Shown here: piece by piece, positions 8,200 through 16,394 of the stretch
Position numbering within the stretch: the stretch's first letter is position 1
Layout of the letters: every line of letters begins with the position of its first letter
Assembly: GCA_050018455.1 (NCBI GenBank)
Contig: JBEKAA010000004.1
Location: 62,001 to 126,000, forward strand
From: RBG-13-68-16 sp050018455
GTDB lineage: Bacteria; Acidobacteriota; Thermoanaerobaculia; Thermoanaerobaculales; Thermoanaerobaculaceae
DNA length: 64,000 bases
Direction of reading: 5' to 3'
Position numbers and translations under genes: made by a program
Notes under the pieces: model-generated
Told to the model about the DNA's origin: nothing
The model's database searches: none
What the model saw: only the letters and a program-made list of their open reading frames with translations

Positions 8200-9491
8200 G
8201 GCGGGTCGTTGTCGTCGGGGCCGGCCTCACCGGCCTCTCCGCCGCGTACCACTTGCGAAAGCTGGGAGTGGAGGCGGATGTTCTGGAGAGAGGAGCACAT
8301 CCGGGTGGAGCGTGCCGCACGAGCTCCCGTGACGGCTTCCACTTCGACCTCACCGGCCACCTCTTGCACCTCGCGCGCCCCGAGAGCGGGGAACTGCTGC
8401 GCGAGATCGGGATCCGCAACGCGTTGCGCTCGCACCGGCGGCGAGCGGGCATCGCTCTTGCGGGGTGCGTGACGCCGTACCCGATCCAGATCAACACCTA
8501 CCGGCTCCCCCGCGAGATCCGGCGGGACTGCCTGCTGGGCTTTATCGAGGCCCACCTCCGGAAGTCCGATCCAGACACGCAGCCCCGCAACTTCCTGGAC
8601 TGGGTGCTTTCCAGGTTCGGTGAGGGTTTCGCCCGCCACTTTTTCATCCCCTACAACCGCAAGCTGTTCTGCACGGAACCCTCGGAGCTGACCACCGAGT
8701 GGGTCGGTCGCTACGTCCCGCGGCCTGACCTCGCGGACGTGGTCGACGGGTCCCTCGGTCTCTACCGCAAGCGTATCGGGTACAACGCGACCTTCCTCTA
8801 CCCGCGCGAAGGGGGCATTCAACTCCTCGCCGATGCCATCGCGGCCGCGCTCCCCCCCGTGCGGCTCTCGTGTGCAGTTCGCGCGCTACACCTCGAAGCG
8901 AAGGAGGTGGTCCTCGAGTCGGGGGAGGCGGTGCCCTGGGATGCGCTCGTGGTGACTGCACCGTTGTCGCACCTGGTTGCGATGACGGCGGACCTGCCCG
9001 TCGCCGGGCGCGCTGCCGCTGCGCGCCTGCGGGCTGTAGCGGTCGTGAACGTGAACCTCGGTGTCCGCGGGGCGGCGCCGCGCCGCGAGCACTGGCTGTA
9101 CGTCCCGGAGGAACGCTTCCCGTTCTACCGCGTCGGGATTCCGTCGAACCACGGGAGGGTTGCGCCGCCAGGATTCCACACGCTCTCGGTCGAGGTGAGC
9201 TTCATGGCCGGCGCGGCGCCGCCGGCTGGCCTGCGCGAGCGTTGCCTCGAGGGTCTGACGGAGCTCGGGCTGCTGCGCGACGCCGCCGACGTGGTCACCG
9301 TGGACGAAATGCACCTCGATCCTGCCTACGTGATCTTCGAGGCGTCGCGCCCCGAGGCGGTGTCGACGCTGCGCGACGCCTACCGCGCCGCCGGCGTCGT
9401 GCTGGCCGGGCGGTGGGCGGAGTGGAAGTACTCCACGATGGAGGACGCGCTTTGGGACGGCGCCGGCGTGGCGCGTCGGCTGGCGCGATGA
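8196..9491 (+). CDS. FAD-dependent amine-oxidase/UDP-galactopyranose mutase-like oxidoreductase
   Basis: A 431-residue flavoprotein with start ATG 8196 overlapping the upstream stop. The N terminus holds a canonical dinucleotide-binding fold (VVVVGAGLTGLSAAYHL) ending in the acidic residue of VLERGAHPGGACRT. Its central region FIPYNRKLFCTEPSELTTEW is characteristic of a protoporphyrinogen-oxidase-like family often found in polysaccharide clusters. The C terminus AGVVLAGRWAEWKYSTMEDA closes the FAD site. It may rearrange or oxidise a sugar or lipid-linked sugar in this pathway. The reaction is not known from sequence. Confidence 0.85.
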   Translation: MRRVVVVGAGLTGLSAAYHLRKLGVEADVLERGAHPGGACRTSSRDGFHFDLTGHLLHLARPESGELLREIGIRNALRSHRRRAGIALAGCVTPYPIQINTYRLPREIRRDCLLGFIEAHLRKSDPDTQPRNFLDWVLSRFGEGFARHFFIPYNRKLFCTEPSELTTEWVGRYVPRPDLADVVDGSLGLYRKRIGYNATFLYPREGGIQLLADAIAAALPPVRLSCAVRALHLEAKEVVLESGEAVPWDALVVTAPLSHLVAMTADLPVAGRAAAARLRAVAVVNVNLGVRGAAPRREHWLYVPEERFPFYRVGIPSNHGRVAPPGFHTLSVEVSFMAGAAPPAGLRERCLEGLTELGLLRDAADVVTVDEMHLDPAYVIFEASRPEAVSTLRDAYRAAGVVLAGRWAEWKYSTMEDALWDGAGVARRLAR

Positions 9492-10711
9492 GCCGCCTGA
9501 GGGTCCTGCACGCGATCACCATGCTCGAACTCGGCGGGGCGCAGCGCAACACGCTGGATACCGTCGCAAGGCTCGACCGGCGCGAGTTCGCCGTTGCGCT
9601 CGCGTGCGCCGATGCCGGCGAGTTGCTCCCCGAGGCGCGCCGTCTCGCCGAGGTGCAGCTCTTCGAGCTCCGCCACCTACGGCGTGAGATCCGGCCGTGG
9701 GCGGACCTCCGGGCGTACTTCGAGTTGAGGAAGGCGATCCGGCGCTTCTGTCCCGACCTCGTGCACACGCACTCCTCGAAGGCGGGGATCCTGGGCCGGC
9801 TGGCGGCCCGGCGCGAAGGCGTGCCGCTGGTGGTTCACTCCGTTCACGGGTTCGGGTTCGGCCCGCACCAGAGGCCGCCTGTCCGCTGGGCGTTTCTCTC
9901 GGCGGAGAGGATGGCGGCTCGCCGAACCGACGCGTTCATCACGGTGTCCCATCGCAACCTTCAGGACGGTGCCCGCCTCGGCCTTTTTCCCGAGGAGCGG
10001 GCACGCGTGATCCGCTCTGGGGTCGACCTCGCGGTGTTTCGCGCCCATGCCGGCGGTGAGGGCGTGCGCGCCGAGCTGGGGATCCCAGCCGATGCTCCTC
10101 TCGTGGTCCAGATCGCGTGTTTCAAGCCGCAGAAGGCTCCCGAGCGGTTTGTCGAGGTTGCGGCCGGGCTCGCGGCGCACTTCCCCGACGCGCACTTCCT
10201 GCTGGTGGGTGACGGTGAGCTTCGGAGGGCGCTCGAACGACAGGGGCGCGAGGCGGGGCTCGACGGGCGCCTCCACCTCCCCGGGTGGCGACGTGACATT
10301 CCGGCGGTCCTGGATGCGGCGACCGTTGTCACGCTCACCTCGCGATTCGAGGGTTTGCCGCGCGCCCTGGTGGAAGCTCTGGCAGCTGGCGTTCCCGTCG
10401 TCGCGATGGCGGTGGACGGCGTGCCCGAGGTTGTGCGGGACGGTGAGAACGGTTTCCTGGTCGCGGAAGGCGATGTGAAGGGTCTGGTCTCGCGCGTCGC
10501 CGCGATCCTGGGCGACCCCGAACTGAGAAGACGACTGGCCGGTGCAGCGGACCGGGATCTCGCAGAGTTCGAGCGCGACACGATGGTGCGGCAGCAGGAG
10601 GGGCTCTACCGGGAGCTGGCCCGCAAGAAAGGAACACGAGGGATGCAACCCCGGAACCGTGCCTTGCCCGTGTCCCCCATCCGCGGCACCCAACGAGGGA
10701 AACATGGCTGA
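9488..10711 (+). CDS. Glycosyltransferase family 4 (GT-B)
   Basis: A 407-residue GT4 whose ATG 9488 overlaps the previous stop. The acceptor domain has MLELGGAQRNTL and the VHTHSSKAGILGRLAAR helix typical of the WbnK/EpsD-like branch. The donor domain has ACFKPQKAPERFVEVA, LLVGDGELRRALE, and the EX7E region SRFEGLPRALVEALAAGVPV followed by VDGVPEVVRDGENGFLV. The last ~25 residues are a basic tail and the stop lies inside the start of the prepilin peptidase gene (8-nt overlap). It ends the run of coupled polysaccharide genes. Confidence 0.9.
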   Translation: MSRLRVLHAITMLELGGAQRNTLDTVARLDRREFAVALACADAGELLPEARRLAEVQLFELRHLRREIRPWADLRAYFELRKAIRRFCPDLVHTHSSKAGILGRLAARREGVPLVVHSVHGFGFGPHQRPPVRWAFLSAERMAARRTDAFITVSHRNLQDGARLGLFPEERARVIRSGVDLAVFRAHAGGEGVRAELGIPADAPLVVQIACFKPQKAPERFVEVAAGLAAHFPDAHFLLVGDGELRRALERQGREAGLDGRLHLPGWRRDIPAVLDAATVVTLTSRFEGLPRALVEALAAGVPVVAMAVDGVPEVVRDGENGFLVAEGDVKGLVSRVAAILGDPELRRRLAGAADRDLAEFERDTMVRQQEGLYRELARKKGTRGMQPRNRALPVSPIRGTQRGKHG

Positions 10712-11492
10712 GAGTTTCGTCCCCGCCTGGTTCCCGCTCATGGTGGCTGTCGCCTACGGCCTCGTGTTCGGAAGTTTCCTCAACGTCGTGGTCCACCGCC
10801 TGCCGCGTGGAATGTCGCTCCTTCACCCGCGGTCGCACTGCCCGGCGTGCGGGGCTTTCGTGCGCTGGTACGACAACATCCCGATCCTGTCGTACGTGGT
10901 CCTGCTCGGACGCTGCCGGGCCTGCAAGAAGCCGATCTCTCCGCGCTATCCCCTCGTCGAGCTCGCGACGGGAACCCTCGCGGCGGGAGTGGTGGCGCGC
11001 TTCGGCTTGACCATCATGGGCTTGGAGGCGATGCTGCTCGTGATGCTCCTACTGCCTCTGGCCTTCATCGACCTCGAACACCACCTGCTGCCGGACGTCT
11101 TGACGCTCCCAGGCATCGCGATCGGCCTGGCGTGCTCCTGGGCGGGGGGGGTCGCGACCATCACCGACGCGTTCGTGGGGGCGGCAGTGGGCGCCGGTCT
11201 CCCCTACGCCGTGATGGTGACGTACCGCCGCCTGCGCGGTGTGGAGGGAATGGGACTGGGCGACGTCAAGCTCCTGGCGATGATCGGGGCCTTCCTCGGA
11301 TGGCGAGGGATGCTGCTCACGCTCGGCGTGGGCGCCACCTGCGGTGCCGTTGTCGGTCTGGCTCTCATCGCCGCAGGCAGGGGTCGGCGCGACACCGAAC
11401 TGCCGTTCGGTACGTTTCTCAGCGCCGCGGCGTGCCTGCTGCTGTTTGCCGAACCGGCGATCCTCCGACTGCTTGGGTGGGTGCGTCGGTGA
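10704..11492 (+). CDS. pilD: Prepilin peptidase / N-methyltransferase (PilD/GspO type)
   Basis: A 262-residue polytopic aspartic peptidase. It cleaves the leader of type IV pilins and type II secretion pseudopilins and methylates the new N terminus. The N-terminal methylase domain keeps the zinc-type cysteine pairs C46/C49 (CPAC) and C71/C74 (CRAC). The two catalytic aspartates are D123 in FIDLEHHLLPD and D187 in GLGDVK. ATG 10704 has GAGGGA upstream and overlaps the previous gene. The downstream histidine kinase starts inside its stop, suggesting co-expression with a regulatory pair, as in PilS/PilR systems. No pilin gene is in the window. Confidence 0.93.
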   Translation: MAESFVPAWFPLMVAVAYGLVFGSFLNVVVHRLPRGMSLLHPRSHCPACGAFVRWYDNIPILSYVVLLGRCRACKKPISPRYPLVELATGTLAAGVVARFGLTIMGLEAMLLVMLLLPLAFIDLEHHLLPDVLTLPGIAIGLACSWAGGVATITDAFVGAAVGAGLPYAVMVTYRRLRGVEGMGLGDVKLLAMIGAFLGWRGMLLTLGVGATCGAVVGLALIAAGRGRRDTELPFGTFLSAAACLLLFAEPAILRLLGWVRR

Positions 11493-13138
11493 AATCCGGC
11501 CTCCCTTCCCGCCGTTTCCGCGAAGCGCGCCTCCTGATCGGCGCGACGCTGGTGATGCTGGTCGGGATGGTGGTAGCGGAGATGGCGGGGGTTTTCGTGG
11601 TCACTCGCCTCGTCGAGGAGGAAGCACGGCGGGCCGCACTCGCCACCACACAGGTGCTCGCCGGGAGGATCGCAGGGGGCGAGGCACCCCGCTTCAGCGC
11701 TGGGCTGCGCACCGAGGGGTGGGGGCTCGTGATCCTGCAGGACGGCAAGATCCTCGAGCGAATCGGAGTTACCGGCCCTGACGTGCCGGCGTGGTGGCCC
11801 TGGACATCGCGCACGGAGTGGGAGCGGCGAGGCCAGCTCGTCGCGGGACCCGTCACGACGGCGGCGGGCAACGTCCTGGTGGCCTACCAACCTCTCGCCG
11901 ACGGCCGGGTCGTTCGAGCCGTCGTGCCGGTGTCGGGTGCGGGTGCGGTCGGGAGGTGGCGGAGCGTCGGCGCCGTGCTCGGTTTCGCTGTCGCACTCGG
12001 GGGCGGTCTCGTGGCCTGGGCCCTGATCGCAAGGGTCCTCGCACCGTACAGGGAGCTTCTCGCCGAAGCGGTACGAGTGACCGGCGGGCCACGGGGCGAG
12101 GCCGAGGACCGATTTCTCGTGGAGACGTTCCGAGACACGGTCCGGCGGCTCGAACAATCGGAAGCGGCGTTGCGACGTCGAGCCGACGAGCTCGAGGTGC
12201 TGGCTGGCGTGCTGACCCGAGGCTCGTCCGCGGGAGTCGTGATCACCGAGCCCGGCGGTTCGGTGCGCGCAGCCAATCCGGCCGCCCATGAGGTCGTACC
12301 GTCGTTGAGAGTGGGGGAGCCGATCCCGGCACCGCTGGCTGAGGCCCGGAGGGAGGCGCGCCTGGGCGGTCGGGTCGTCGAGGTCCGGCGACTGCCGCTG
12401 CTGGCCGCCGGTGGGGAAACGCAGGGAGAGGTCGTGTTCCTCGCCGACCGCACAGGGGTGGAAGCTCTCGAGCGGGCGCTCGCGGAGCGGGAGCAGATGG
12501 CCGGTCTGGGCGAGCTCGCTGCCGGGATGGCGCACGAGCTGCGCAACGCTCTCACAACCATGCGCGGCTACATCCGTCTCCTCCCGGGTGCGGGTCCCGA
12601 CGAGGGCGCCCGCTTCATCGCGGCGATCAACGAGGAGGCGGAGAGCCTCGTCGATATCCTTGAGCGGTTCCTCCGTTTCGCTCAACCCCGCGACCTCCGT
12701 CGGGAACCGGTCGATCTGATGGCACTGGTGGAAGAGGCGGCCGGCAGGGTTCGTGCCGCTTTTCCGGCGGTTCCCGTGAGCGTGGCGGGAACTTCGGCCG
12801 TTGTTGTCGGAGACTCGCTCGCTCTCGCTGTCGTGGTGGAGAACCTGCTCCGAAACGGTGTCGAAGCCGCTTCAACGACAGGAGGTTCTGTCGCCGTTCA
12901 TGTCGAGGCGACGACGGTCGCCGTTCGGGTGGTGTTCGAGGACGACGGACCCGGCGTCGCCGACGAGGTCCGCGAGCGCATCTTCCTTCCGTTCTTCTCG
13001 AGCAAGCCGTCGGGGGGTCTCGGGTTGGCGCTCGCGCGCCGTTTCGCGCGCCTGCACGGAGGGGACGTGGAGCACGAGCAGCGGGAAGGCGGCGGCGCCA
13101 GATTCGTCGTATGGTTGCCGCGCCAGGGTGTGACGTGA
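11489..13138 (+). CDS. Membrane sensor histidine kinase (NtrB/PilS type)
   Basis: A 549-residue sensor kinase starting at GTG 11489, overlapping the peptidase stop. Transmembrane helices lie at about 14-36 and 160-180 and bracket a ~120-residue extracytoplasmic sensor. A PAS-like region spans about 230-320. The HisKA domain has GELAAGMAHELRNALTTMRG with the phosphoacceptor at His349. The ATPase domain shows the N-box VVENLLRNGVEAA, the G1 box DDGPGV and the G2 box GGLGLALARR. The response regulator starts inside its stop (GTGA), so the two are a cognate pair. Confidence 0.92.
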   Translation: MKSGLPSRRFREARLLIGATLVMLVGMVVAEMAGVFVVTRLVEEEARRAALATTQVLAGRIAGGEAPRFSAGLRTEGWGLVILQDGKILERIGVTGPDVPAWWPWTSRTEWERRGQLVAGPVTTAAGNVLVAYQPLADGRVVRAVVPVSGAGAVGRWRSVGAVLGFAVALGGGLVAWALIARVLAPYRELLAEAVRVTGGPRGEAEDRFLVETFRDTVRRLEQSEAALRRRADELEVLAGVLTRGSSAGVVITEPGGSVRAANPAAHEVVPSLRVGEPIPAPLAEARREARLGGRVVEVRRLPLLAAGGETQGEVVFLADRTGVEALERALAEREQMAGLGELAAGMAHELRNALTTMRGYIRLLPGAGPDEGARFIAAINEEAESLVDILERFLRFAQPRDLRREPVDLMALVEEAAGRVRAAFPAVPVSVAGTSAVVVGDSLALAVVVENLLRNGVEAASTTGGSVAVHVEATTVAVRVVFEDDGPGVADEVRERIFLPFFSSKPSGGLGLALARRFARLHGGDVEHEQREGGGARFVVWLPRQGVT

Positions 13139-14412
13139 ACGCCCCGGTACTCGTGGTGGAAGACCGGAGCCGGCTGGGCGAGATGCTGGCAGAGACGTTG
13201 CGCAGGGAGGGATACGAGGTCGAGCTTGTGATGCGCGGCGATGTGGCGGTCGAAAGGGTGCGCCACGGCGGGCCGTACCTTGCGGTTGTCACCGATCTCA
13301 AGCTTCCGGGCGCGGATGGGCTCTCTGTGCTGCGTGCGGCTCGAATTGCGGACCCGCTCCTGCCAGTCTTCTTGATCACGGGGTACGCCACGGTCGAAAC
13401 GGCGGTGGCGGCACTCAAGATGGGCGCGAGGGACTACTTCCCGAAACCGCTGGACATCGAGCGGGTGCTGGAGGTCGTTCGAGCAGCCTGCGAGCCGCGA
13501 CGGTCGCTCCTGTCCACGCCGCCGACCGGCGAGGGGACGCAGGAGCTGGTGGGCTCGTCCCCGATCTTCTCGGGAGCCTTGACCGCGCTCCGGCGAGTGG
13601 CTCCCACCGACGCGGCGGTGTTGCTGCTCGGCCCGTCGGGGAGCGGCAAGGAGCTGTTCGCCCGGGCGCTCCACCAGCTCTCCCGGCGAAAGGACGGTCC
13701 GTTCGTGCCGTTCAATTGCGCGGCCGTGCCGGAAAGCCTGGTGGAATCGGAGCTGTTCGGACACGAGCGCGGGGCGTTCACCGGCGCCACCGCCCGGCAC
13801 GTCGGTCGCTTCGAACAGGCCCATCGCGGCACGCTCTTCCTGGACGAGATCGGGGAGGTGCCGATCGGAACGCAGGCCAAGCTCCTGCGGTCGTTGGAGG
13901 AGCACCGCATCACCCGGCTCGGCGGCGAGGGCGAGATCACGGTCGACGCGCGGGTGGTCGCCGCGTCCAACCGGGATCTCGACGGGGCGGTGGCCGAGGG
14001 CTCATTTCGCCGCGACCTCTTCCACCGGCTCTCAGTCTTCCCGATCCGGCTGCCAGCTCTCGCGGAGCGCCGGGACGACATCCCCACGCTGACGCTGCAC
14101 CTCCTCAGCCGTGCCGGCGAGCGTCACAACGTGGCTGTGCCGGCGCTGAGGCCGGCCGCAATGGCCGCTCTCGTCCTCGCGCCGTGGCCTGGAAACGTTC
14201 GGGAGCTCGCCAACCTCCTGGAGCGGGCCGTCATCCTCGCGGAGGGGCGCATCGTCGGCGTGGGCGAACTCGGCCTCGACCCGGTGGCCTGTCGTCCCGG
14301 CCTCGACGATACTGATGCCCGCGGCCTCGCGCTGCGCCTGTGCGTCGGCGAGACCGAGGAGCTGGCGCACTTCCTTGGGATCCCGGAAGCAACGCTGCAG
14401 GAGCGAGGCTAG
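13135..14412 (+). CDS. Sigma-54-dependent response regulator (NtrC family), short C-terminal HTH
   Basis: A 425-residue NtrC-type activator. The receiver domain (about 5-115) has the phosphoacceptor D54 in TDLKLPGADG, ITGYAT and FPKPL. The AAA+ domain has Walker A GPSGSGKE, the sigma-54 contact loop GAFTGAT, Walker B GTLFLDEIGEVP and the arginine-finger region. A Fis-like helix-turn-helix is only partly present: the protein ends at AHFLGIPEATLQERG, just after the recognition helix. GTG 13135 overlaps the kinase stop; an upstream ATG at 13111 is a less likely start. It should activate sigma-54 promoters on a signal from the adjacent kinase. Its stop shares a CTAG with the convergent selA stop. 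Confidence 0.9.
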   Translation: MNAPVLVVEDRSRLGEMLAETLRREGYEVELVMRGDVAVERVRHGGPYLAVVTDLKLPGADGLSVLRAARIADPLLPVFLITGYATVETAVAALKMGARDYFPKPLDIERVLEVVRAACEPRRSLLSTPPTGEGTQELVGSSPIFSGALTALRRVAPTDAAVLLLGPSGSGKELFARALHQLSRRKDGPFVPFNCAAVPESLVESELFGHERGAFTGATARHVGRFEQAHRGTLFLDEIGEVPIGTQAKLLRSLEEHRITRLGGEGEITVDARVVAASNRDLDGAVAEGSFRRDLFHRLSVFPIRLPALAERRDDIPTLTLHLLSRAGERHNVAVPALRPAAMAALVLAPWPGNVRELANLLERAVILAEGRIVGVGELGLDPVACRPGLDDTDARGLALRLCVGETEELAHFLGIPEATLQERG

Positions 14413-15746
14413 CCCGTCAGGGCCGCCGCTACCGCGCGGACCAGCAAGGAGTCCTGCTCCGGGAAGATCGCTCTCAGGTCGAGCACAACGAGATCTTCCT
14501 CGACGCGCCCGATCACGGGAGGACGGGCGCGACGGAGGCGGTCCGCAGCGCTCTCCCCGCCGGAAACGGTGACGGCCCAGGACGGCACGGTCTGGTCCGG
14601 TGTCGTGCCGCCTCCGAGGACCGCCCTCGACGGGCGGAAGCCGGCTACGATCCCCTTCAGCTCGAGGCGCCGCGCGACCCGACGCGCACGGGAGCGAATT
14701 GCACTCGCCAGCGCCGCGAGGAGACGGTAGAGCGGGACCTCCTCGGGACGCTCGGCGAGGTAGGCGTCGAGCGTCGTTGCGAGCACAGCCAGGGAAGTCT
14801 TGTCGGGGCGGACTGCCCGGCGCAGCGGGTGGTGGCGCATCCCGGCGATGACCGCGTCCGTGCCGACCACGATTCCGGCCTGGGGACCGCCGAGGAGCTT
14901 GTCGCCTGAGAAGAGCACGGCATCGACACCGGCCGCGAGGATCTCCCGCACCGACATCTCGTGGCGGAGCCCGTAGCGTGCGAGGTCGAGATGGCAGCCG
15001 GAACCCTGGTCTACCCACACCGGGATGCCGCGCCTCCGTCCGAGCGCGACGAGATCCCCGAGCTTCGGTGTGGCGACAAAACCCTCGAGAGCGAAGTTCG
15101 AGCGATGGACCACGAGGATTCCCCCGGTGTTGTCCCCGACAGCGCTCGCGAAATCGCCGGAATGGGTCCGGTTGGTGCAGCCGACCTCGACGAGGCGCGC
15201 CCCGCTCGCCGCCATGATGTCGGGGAGGCGGAATGCCCCGCCGATCTCGATGAGCTCGCCGCGCGACACGATCACCTCGCGCCCGGCTGCGTGCGCCGCG
15301 AGCAGCAGGACCAGTGCGGCGGCGTTGTTCGTGACCACCGTGGCAGCCGCCGCCCCGAAGTAGCGAGCCAGGCGGGCCGTGACCGGCGCCAGGCGCTCAC
15401 CCCGCTCGCCCGAGGCCAGGTCGTACTCCAGGGCCACGTAGCCGGGGTTTGGAACGGTGAGCTGCGGCGACCGGCCCAAGTTTGTGTGGATCAGAACCCC
15501 GGTCGCGTTGAGGACTTCCGGGTACGCGACGGCTGCCCTGCGCTCCAGAAGAGCGCGCACCTCGGAAGCGATTGCCTCGAGAGAGGGAACAGGCTCCCCC
15601 TGCGCGACCCTCGCCCGCGCCGCTGCGAGAAGATCGCGTGCGGCCTGACGCGTAGCCGCAGCGCCGTAGCGTGCTCCGGCGTCGGCCACCTCTCGCGAAG
15701 CGAGGACCCGGTGGACGGCAGGAAGTGCGGCGAGATGGTTGGACAT
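14409..15746 (-). CDS. selA: L-seryl-tRNA(Sec) selenium transferase
   Basis: A 445-residue PLP enzyme that converts seryl-tRNA(Sec) to selenocysteinyl-tRNA(Sec) using selenophosphate. The length is close to E. coli SelA. The N-terminal domain precedes NATGVLIHTNLGRSP, the signature of the family. The PLP lysine is K283 in VLFSGDKLLGGPQAGI, and VWVDQGSGCHLDL supplies the cofactor-binding aspartate. It implies that the organism makes selenoproteins. No selB, selD or selC is seen nearby. It converges on the response regulator, sharing the stop codons within CTAG, and appears to be transcribed alone from a leaderless-type promoter. Confidence 0.95.
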   Translation of the reverse strand: MSNHLAALPAVHRVLASREVADAGARYGAAATRQAARDLLAAARARVAQGEPVPSLEAIASEVRALLERRAAVAYPEVLNATGVLIHTNLGRSPQLTVPNPGYVALEYDLASGERGERLAPVTARLARYFGAAAATVVTNNAAALVLLLAAHAAGREVIVSRGELIEIGGAFRLPDIMAASGARLVEVGCTNRTHSGDFASAVGDNTGGILVVHRSNFALEGFVATPKLGDLVALGRRRGIPVWVDQGSGCHLDLARYGLRHEMSVREILAAGVDAVLFSGDKLLGGPQAGIVVGTDAVIAGMRHHPLRRAVRPDKTSLAVLATTLDAYLAERPEEVPLYRLLAALASAIRSRARRVARRLELKGIVAGFRPSRAVLGGGTTPDQTVPSWAVTVSGGESAADRLRRARPPVIGRVEEDLVVLDLRAIFPEQDSLLVRAVAAALTG

Positions 15747-15752
15747 GGGTCG

Positions 15753-15790
15753 ATTCTACCCGGTGTTCGCTGCCTGGAAGGAACACCCGG
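15753..15790 (-). promoter_or_regulatory. selA leaderless-type promoter with upstream inverted repeat
   Basis: On the minus strand a TAGAAT hexamer (15753-15758) stands exactly 6 nt before the selA ATG, which would put transcription start at or next to the A of the start codon. Immediately upstream is an imperfect inverted repeat, CCGGTGTTC (15760-15768) with GAACACCCGG (15781-15790), over the expected -35 region. It may be an operator or replace a -35 element; no canonical -35 is visible. Confidence 0.45.
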
Positions 15791-15851
15791 CCTGGGAGGG
15801 CGTTGCGTGACCGAGCGCCGCCGGTCGAGGAGGTTGTATTCTTTCGGTGGA

Positions 15852-16394
15852 ATGAGTACGCCGGACCTGATCGCCCAGCTCGAGCGCTGGCTCGTGGAAT
15901 TGGCCCGCAAGTGGGAGCGTTTTTTCGCGGGTGACCGTCAAGTCCCGTTGCCCCCGGAGCGCGAACGGGCGGCGCTGGAGAGGCGGCTGCAGGAGCTCAG
16001 CCGGACCGAAGGGCGCTCCGCGTCCGAGAAGTTCCGCATGGAACAATTGCTTCACCGGTTTTCCACGTACAGCCAGCTCTGGCAGCGAATGCTCCGGGAT
16101 AAGGAAGAGGCTCGGGTCAGCGGAAGCGCTGCCCGGCGAGCGCTCAACGAAAATCCCACGCCGGCCGTATCACAGGGAGGCGGAGCGTACGAAGGGGTGT
16201 TCTCTCGATACGTTGATGCGTTGAAGAAGGTCGGGAAGGGAGTGCCCGTCGGGTTCGACCGCTTCAGTAAGGCCCTCGAGGAACAGCGACGCCAGCTCGA
16301 GTCGCGCGGCGCGATCGTTGAGGGGTTCGAGGTGGTCGAAGAGGGCGACAACGTCCGGGTGCGCGCCCGAGTCCGGCGCGGGAGGCTGGAATGA
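15852..16394 (+). CDS. MXAN_5187-like conserved protein
   Basis: A 180-residue, highly charged, mostly helical soluble protein without signal peptide. The stretch WERFFAGDRQVPLPPERERA, then FRMEQLLHRFSTYSQLWQRM, resembles the C-terminal domain of the MXAN_5187 family of Myxococcota and Acidobacteriota, for which no function is known. The C terminus (about 120-180) contains YVDALKKVGKGVPVGFDRFSKAL and a small basic beta region. ATG 15852 follows a TATTCT hexamer. The last four bases are shared with the start of the downstream TPR gene (ATGA), so both are probably made together. The family match is from memory of the pattern. Confidence 0.6.
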   Translation: MSTPDLIAQLERWLVELARKWERFFAGDRQVPLPPERERAALERRLQELSRTEGRSASEKFRMEQLLHRFSTYSQLWQRMLRDKEEARVSGSAARRALNENPTPAVSQGGGAYEGVFSRYVDALKKVGKGVPVGFDRFSKALEEQRRQLESRGAIVEGFEVVEEGDNVRVRARVRRGRLE

